Assembly: GCA_963738205.1 (NCBI GenBank)
Contig: CAVTVQ010000006.1
Span: forward strand, 620,001 to 684,000
DNA length: 64,000 nucleotides
Direction: 5' to 3'
Source: DATFQE01 sp963738205
GTDB taxonomy: Bacteria > Actinomycetota > Thermoleophilia > Gaiellales > Gaiellaceae
Shown: positions 60,018-64,000 of the stretch, in pieces
Layout of the letters: the number at the start of each line of letters is the position of its first letter
Numbering within the stretch: the first letter of the stretch is position 1
Made by a program: the position numbers and the translations under genes
The notes under the pieces: model-generated
The model's input: only the letters and a program-made list of their open reading frames with translations
Told to the model about the DNA's origin: nothing
Databases searched by the model: none

Positions 60018-60908
60018 GTGCGGTGGCTGGCGTCCCTAGCGGTGCTCGTCGCGACCGGGGTGGCAGCGGCTTCTCCGGCCGCTCTCCCTGCCGCGGCCAA
60101 CGGCATCGAACGCATACCCGTACGCGCAGCAGGGCCGACGGCTTTCGCTCCCGGCCTGACCCTCGCCCTGACTTCGCCGCCGAGATACGCGTCGGGCCCG
60201 CGCGCACCGGAGTCCGGACGCTGGATCGGCCCACGCTACGACTCCGTGAGCACACCGGGTCTCGGCGGCAACGCCGCGATCGACTGGTCGGTCGCGCTCG
60301 ACACCAGTTCCAAGACCACCGACGCCGCTGCGCTCGCTGCGACCACGCTGGGCTTCCCTGAGGATCAGCGCGGCGGAATCGCCATCCCGCACATCGTGGG
60401 CAAGACGCAGGTCGGCACCATCCTCGGCTTCTACGTGCTCGAGGTCGCCTGGAATACCCCTGACAGCGCGCGTGCCGAGGCGGCCGTCGCGTTCCCGCTC
60501 GCCAAGGGCGTCTACGCCACAGCGCGCTTCGCCCTGCTCGAGCCTCCGAGTGACGACTTCCGCATCGAGGGCGGTGTCTCGCCGACGAGCTGGAACCGTG
60601 GCCAGGCCTTCATCGCCGCTGCGAGCTTCCGCGTCGAAGGCAATTTCCTCCCCACCGTCGTGTCGATCCGCGCGCAGCGGGGCAGTCGCGCTCTCCGCGG
60701 CAAGGTCGTCGACAGCTTTGGGCACAAGGTGCTCGGAGCGCAGGTCTCGCTCGAGCGGCGCGTCGGGTCGAGCTGGAGGCCCGTCGGCCGAGCGCGCACC
60801 GGCAAGAGCGGCACCTATGCCTTCACGGCGCCCCTTCGGGGCCGCTATCGCGTGACCGCGACGGTCGCGACCACGACGATCGTCAGCACGAGCGTCGCGG
60901 TTCGTTAG
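60018..60908 (+). CDS. secreted protein with a carboxypeptidase-regulatory-like domain
   Basis: The 296 residues have a signal peptide (to about 27), a central beta domain, and at the end RALRGKVVDSFGHKVLGAQV, typical of the carboxypeptidase-D regulatory fold. No catalytic motif is seen. It follows the cupredoxin gene by 11 bases; the two may be one unit. It overlaps the yebC stop. Confidence 0.75.
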   Translation: MRWLASLAVLVATGVAAASPAALPAAANGIERIPVRAAGPTAFAPGLTLALTSPPRYASGPRAPESGRWIGPRYDSVSTPGLGGNAAIDWSVALDTSSKTTDAAALAATTLGFPEDQRGGIAIPHIVGKTQVGTILGFYVLEVAWNTPDSARAEAAVAFPLAKGVYATARFALLEPPSDDFRIEGGVSPTSWNRGQAFIAAASFRVEGNFLPTVVSIRAQRGSRALRGKVVDSFGHKVLGAQVSLERRVGSSWRPVGRARTGKSGTYAFTAPLRGRYRVTATVATTTIVSTSVAVR

Positions 60909-61657
60909 GAGGCGACGGCCTCGAGCATCCGCTCGGGGATGTCGAAGTTGGCGTACACGTCTTGGACGTCGTCGTTCTCCTCGAGCGCGTCGACCAGCTT
61001 CAGCACCTTGCGGGCGACGGTCTCCTCCCCGACCTCGACGGTCGTCTTCGGCACCATCGTCAGCTCGGCGGAGTCGACCGGCAGCCCGGCCGCCTCGATC
61101 GCCTCGCGCACCGCGGAGAGGTTCTCGGCCGAGGCGGTCACCTGGTAGCTCGACCCGTCGAGGGCCACGTCGTCGGCGCCGCCCTCGGCGGCCGCGAGGG
61201 TCAGCTCGTCCTCGTCCACGGAGTCCGGCACCAGGATGACCCCCTGGCGCTCGAAGAGCCACGCCACCGCGCCGGCGCCGCCGAGGTTGCCGTCGTGCTT
61301 GGCGAAGAGGTGGCGCACGTCGGCGGCGGTGCGGTTGCGGTTGTCCGTCAACGCCTCCACGAGCAGCGCGATCCCATTCGGCCCGTAGCCCTCGTAGACC
61401 ACCGTCTCGAACGACGCCGCGTCCGCGTCCGCGCCGGAGCCGCGCGCGATTGCGCGCTCGATGTTGTCCTTCGGCATCGAGTAGCTGCGCGCCTTCTCGA
61501 CCGCGTTCTGGAGCGCGAGGTTGCCGGCTGGATCGGGACCGCCTTCCTTGGCGGCGACGATGATCGCGCGCGAGAGCTTGGAGAAGAGCTTGCCGCGCTT
61601 GGCGTCGGCCGCGCCCTTCTTGTGCTTGATCGACGACCACTTACTGTGACCCGACAT
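60905..61657 (-). CDS. yebC: YebC/PmpR family protein
   Basis: A 250-residue protein starting SGHSKWSSIKHKKGAADAKR, the family hallmark, with three domains. Members act as DNA-binding regulators or ease ribosome stalling. Its start overlaps the pdxT stop by 17 bases. Confidence 0.95.
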   Translation of the reverse strand: MSGHSKWSSIKHKKGAADAKRGKLFSKLSRAIIVAAKEGGPDPAGNLALQNAVEKARSYSMPKDNIERAIARGSGADADAASFETVVYEGYGPNGIALLVEALTDNRNRTAADVRHLFAKHDGNLGGAGAVAWLFERQGVILVPDSVDEDELTLAAAEGGADDVALDGSSYQVTASAENLSAVREAIEAAGLPVDSAELTMVPKTTVEVGEETVARKVLKLVDALEENDDVQDVYANFDIPERMLEAVAS

Positions 61658-62210
61658 ACCTCTCCTCTTCGACGAGTTGCAGGAAGCGCTCGTGGACGCG
61701 CGCGTCGTCCGTCAGCTCAGGGTGGAACGACGCCACGAGGAAGCGGCCGTCGCGCAGGAGCACCGGCTCCCCCTCGTGCTCGGCCAGAACCTCCACGCCG
61801 GGCCCGGCGTCGACGACGCGCGGCGCGCGGATGAAGACTCCCCGCAGCGGCTGGTCCTCGCCCTCGAGGGCCAGATCGGCCTCGAAGCTCGCCACCTGGC
61901 GCCCGTAGGCGTTCCGGCTCACCGATACGTCGACGAGGTCGAGGTGGTCGCGGTCGAGCAGGATCATCCCGGCGCAGGTTCCGAATACCGGCCGCTCGAA
62001 GCGGCGGATCGCGTCCTCGATCCCGTAGAGCCGCATCAGCCGCGTGATCGCGGTCGACTCGCCGCCGGGGATGATCAGGCCGTCGAGGCCCTCGAGCTCC
62101 TCCGGCTTGCGTACCTCGACCGGCTCCGCGCCGAGGCGGCGAAGCACGGCCGCGTGCTCGCGGAAGTTGCCCTGGACAGCCAGGACTCCGATGCGCGGTG
62201 TCGATTCCAC
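61641..62210 (-). CDS. pdxT: pyridoxal 5'-phosphate synthase glutaminase subunit PdxT
   Basis: The glutaminase supplies ammonia to PdxS. The 189 residues have IIPGGESTAI (oxyanion loop), nucleophile C79 (FGTCAGMILLD) and the SFHPELTDD His-Glu. The GTG at 62210 is the start, with TAGAAT seven bases upstream. pdxS lies 1.1 kb away, separated by a protease gene on the other strand. Confidence 0.95.
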   Translation of the reverse strand: MESTPRIGVLAVQGNFREHAAVLRRLGAEPVEVRKPEELEGLDGLIIPGGESTAITRLMRLYGIEDAIRRFERPVFGTCAGMILLDRDHLDLVDVSVSRNAYGRQVASFEADLALEGEDQPLRGVFIRAPRVVDAGPGVEVLAEHEGEPVLLRDGRFLVASFHPELTDDARVHERFLQLVEEERYVGSQ

Positions 62211-62217
62211 GGCGACA

Positions 62218-62223
62218 ATTCTA
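62218..62223 (-). promoter_or_regulatory. -10 hexamer TAGAAT for pdxT
   Basis: TGTCGCC separates it from the GTG at 62210. Confidence 0.5.
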
Positions 62224-62301
62224 CGATCGAGGGCGATAGACGTTCCTCGATTTCCTTGTAGCCTGCCCTCGTCCGTGTTCTCCAAGGGGGAGGTTCACAA
62301 C

Positions 62302-63324
62302 TTGCGTCGCATCATCTTGGCCGTCGGCCTCACTGCGCTGCTGGCCGCCGTCGCCGTGACGGTCGCCGTGGCCGCGAAGCCCGGCAACGGGCAGTCCACC
62401 GGAACGGGGACGGTCTTCCTGCCCAACCCTGTCGCCGAACTGCAGAACCAGTCGCTCACCGACCAGAAGGACGCCGACTACCCGGCGCTCGCCGCGGCGT
62501 ACCACTCCGTCAGGCTGACCAATCTGGACGGCAGCGGCCGCCTCGTCGGCGACTACGCCAACATCCTCAGCGAGACGGGCACCCCGGCGTACTCGCCCAC
62601 GAATGAGTTCAACTACCGCAGGAACGACGACCGTTTCGAGCAGGTGATGGCGTACTACTGGATCACCGAAGCGCAGAAGTACATCCAGAGCCTCGGGTTC
62701 GGCTCCACGTTGCGGCCGGTCAACAAGGAGTCGCAGGACGTCCGCATCAACCAGTGGGGGCTCGACAACTCGTTCTCGACCGACAAGAAGGATCAGCTCA
62801 GGTTCGGCAAGGGCGGCGTCGACGACGCCGAGGACGCAGAGGTGATCCTCCACGAGCTCGGGCACGCGATCCAGGACTCACAGCAGGTTCCGTTCGGCTT
62901 CGGCCCCTCGATCGAGGCCGGTTCGATCGGCGAGGGCTTCGCCGACTACTGGGCCGTGACGGTGAGCAACGTCATCTCGCCCACGCCCGACGCGCCGTGC
63001 GTCGCGGACTGGGATTCCGTGTCGTACACCTCGACGACGCCGCACTGCCTGCGCCGCACGGACACCAACCTGAAGTACCCGGGCGGCCTGAACGGCGCCG
63101 TCCACCACGACGGGATGATCTGGTCGCGGGCGCTCTGGGACATCCGGAACGCGCTCGGCCACCTGAAGGCCGACACGATCATCCTCGAGGGCCACTTCGG
63201 CCAGCGGGACCCGACCATGCCGCAGCTCGCGCAGAGCACCGTCGCCGCCGCGCAGCGGCTCTACGGAACATCCGAGGCGAATGCCGTCCGCAACGCCTTC
63301 GTGGCACGCGGAATCCTCTCGTAA
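62302..63324 (+). CDS. secreted gluzincin-type zinc protease
   Basis: The signal peptide (IILAVGLTALLAAVAVTVAV) precedes a metalloprotease with HELGHAIQD (HExxH, about 189-193) and, 20-odd residues later, GSIGEGFADYWA with the third zinc ligand Glu. This is a thermolysin/fungalysin-like catalytic domain without a long propeptide. The TTG at 62302 has GGGGGAGG eight bases upstream. It interrupts the pdxS-pdxT arrangement. Confidence 0.85.
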   Translation: MRRIILAVGLTALLAAVAVTVAVAAKPGNGQSTGTGTVFLPNPVAELQNQSLTDQKDADYPALAAAYHSVRLTNLDGSGRLVGDYANILSETGTPAYSPTNEFNYRRNDDRFEQVMAYYWITEAQKYIQSLGFGSTLRPVNKESQDVRINQWGLDNSFSTDKKDQLRFGKGGVDDAEDAEVILHELGHAIQDSQQVPFGFGPSIEAGSIGEGFADYWAVTVSNVISPTPDAPCVADWDSVSYTSTTPHCLRRTDTNLKYPGGLNGAVHHDGMIWSRALWDIRNALGHLKADTIILEGHFGQRDPTMPQLAQSTVAAAQRLYGTSEANAVRNAFVARGILS

Positions 63325-63366
63325 GGCCGCGCAACGGAGGGGGCGCCTGCGGGCGCCTCCTCCTCC

Positions 63367-64000
63367 CTACCAGCCGCGCGTCTCGAGCAGCTGTTCGGGG
63401 GCGATCGAGCCGGCGGCGATGCCGACCATCGCCTCGCCGAGACCGGAGGAGACCCGGGCGAGCACCTCGGCGTCGTTGTAGTGCGTCGTCGCCTCGACGA
63501 TCGCCTTGGCGCGTGTGGACGGGTCGCCCGACTTGAAGATTCCCGAGCCGACGAAGACGCCGTCCATGCCGAACTGCATGCACATCGCCGCGTCGGCAGG
63601 CGTTGCGATCCCACCCGCGGTGAAGGTCACCACCGGCAGGCGCCCGTTCTCCGCCACCCACTTGACGAGCTCGTACGGCGCCTGGATGTTCTTGGCCTCG
63701 GCGAACAGCTCCTCTTCGCGCAGCGAGTGCAGGCGCCGGATGCCGCCCATCACCTCGCGCATGTGGCGGACGGCGTTCGAGACGTCGCCGGTCCCCGCCT
63801 CGCCCTTCGTCCGGATCATCGCGGCGCCCTCGGCGATCCGACGGAGCGCCTCGCCCAGGTTGCGGCAGCCGCAGACGAATGGGACGGTGAACCTCCACTT
63901 GTCGATGTGGTGGTCCTCGTCGGCCGGCGTCAGCACCTCGCTCTCGTCGATGTAGTCGACCTCGAGCGCCTCCAGGATCTGCGCCTCGACGAAGTGGCCG
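63367..64000 (-). CDS. pdxS: pyridoxal 5'-phosphate synthase PdxS, 5' truncated
   Basis: The frame is open past the window edge (GHFVEAQILEALEVDYIDES, LTPADEDHHIDKWRF). About 210 of the roughly 295 residues are visible, including the catalytic Lys in RTKGEAGTGDVSNAV and the phosphate-binding loop FTAGGIATPADAA. It makes PLP from ribose 5-phosphate, glyceraldehyde 3-phosphate and ammonia, together with PdxT. Confidence 0.96.
   Translation of the reverse strand, partial: GHFVEAQILEALEVDYIDESEVLTPADEDHHIDKWRFTVPFVCGCRNLGEALRRIAEGAAMIRTKGEAGTGDVSNAVRHMREVMGGIRRLHSLREEELFAEAKNIQAPYELVKWVAENGRLPVVTFTAGGIATPADAAMCMQFGMDGVFVGSGIFKSGDPSTRAKAIVEATTHYNDAEVLARVSSGLGEAMVGIAAGSIAPEQLLETRGW

Overview
The window is a high-GC, gene-dense bacterial chromosome segment with no ribosomal RNA, recognisable tRNA, insertion sequence or CRISPR array. 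Frequent GTG and TTG starts, a single-chain PafB-PafC regulator, the pdxS / pdxT / yebC / ruvC-ruvA-ruvB gene set and many apparently leaderless promoters point to an actinomycete-type organism. A deep-branching class such as Thermoleophilia would fit the overall gene mix, but that placement is an inference.

Layout. 1-6388: a truncated EVE/PUA-like gene, then a copper locus: a small membrane protein, a CopC-CopD fusion, a YcnI-type protein, a membrane-tethered WHDHR-motif protein, two small unknowns and a membrane-anchored NirK-type copper nitrite reductase. 6406-9264: a NarL-type response regulator and its GAF histidine kinase, a cupin, and a frameshifted YHS remnant. 9265-16269: a secreted protein, a CGNR-type regulator, a thiolase, a MOSC protein, a cyclase with a dead hydrolase domain, an aldehyde dehydrogenase and two zinc-ribbon proteins. 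16287-21809: a zinc-binding unknown, PafBC, a membrane histidine kinase and QueG.

21854-32845 is an amine-catabolism region. A translationally coupled operon (glutamine-synthetase-like ligase, class C26 hydrolase, aldehyde dehydrogenase, short-chain dehydrogenase) is followed by a choline-kinase-like phosphotransferase, an inositol-monophosphatase-family enzyme, an FAD/GcvT-type demethylating dehydrogenase and an APC permease. Together they could import an amine or amino alcohol, protect it as a gamma-glutamyl amide, oxidise it and release glutamate plus an amino acid.

32901-43506: a MIP18/DUF59 Fe-S factor, an acetamidase, a GlpX phosphatase, a nuclease-like protein with hpt, an M23 murein hydrolase, cytochrome c maturation genes (ccmE of the CxxxY type, ccmF, a CcmI-like protein), a GNAT enzyme, an orphan MreB and an endonuclease-IV-like protein. 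43458-52125: a large cyclase/ATPase/TPR protein, a Kelch protein, a second WHDHR protein, a propeller protein, a phosphohexomutase, a thioesterase, a GAF-like protein and a 388-base non-coding stretch of palindromes and hairpins. 52126-64000: bifunctional Rel, RecJ, RuvBAC, two secreted proteins (one a cupredoxin), YebC, PdxT, a secreted zinc protease and PdxS, which runs off the window.

Two general features stand out. At least 13 genes have a TANNNT hexamer 6-8 bases before the start codon, the signature of leaderless transcripts. Two genes appear to begin with CTG. The most interesting candidates for new biology are the duplicated WHDHR-motif family, one copy of which sits in the copper operon, and the gamma-glutamylation operon built with an alcohol dehydrogenase instead of an amine oxidase.
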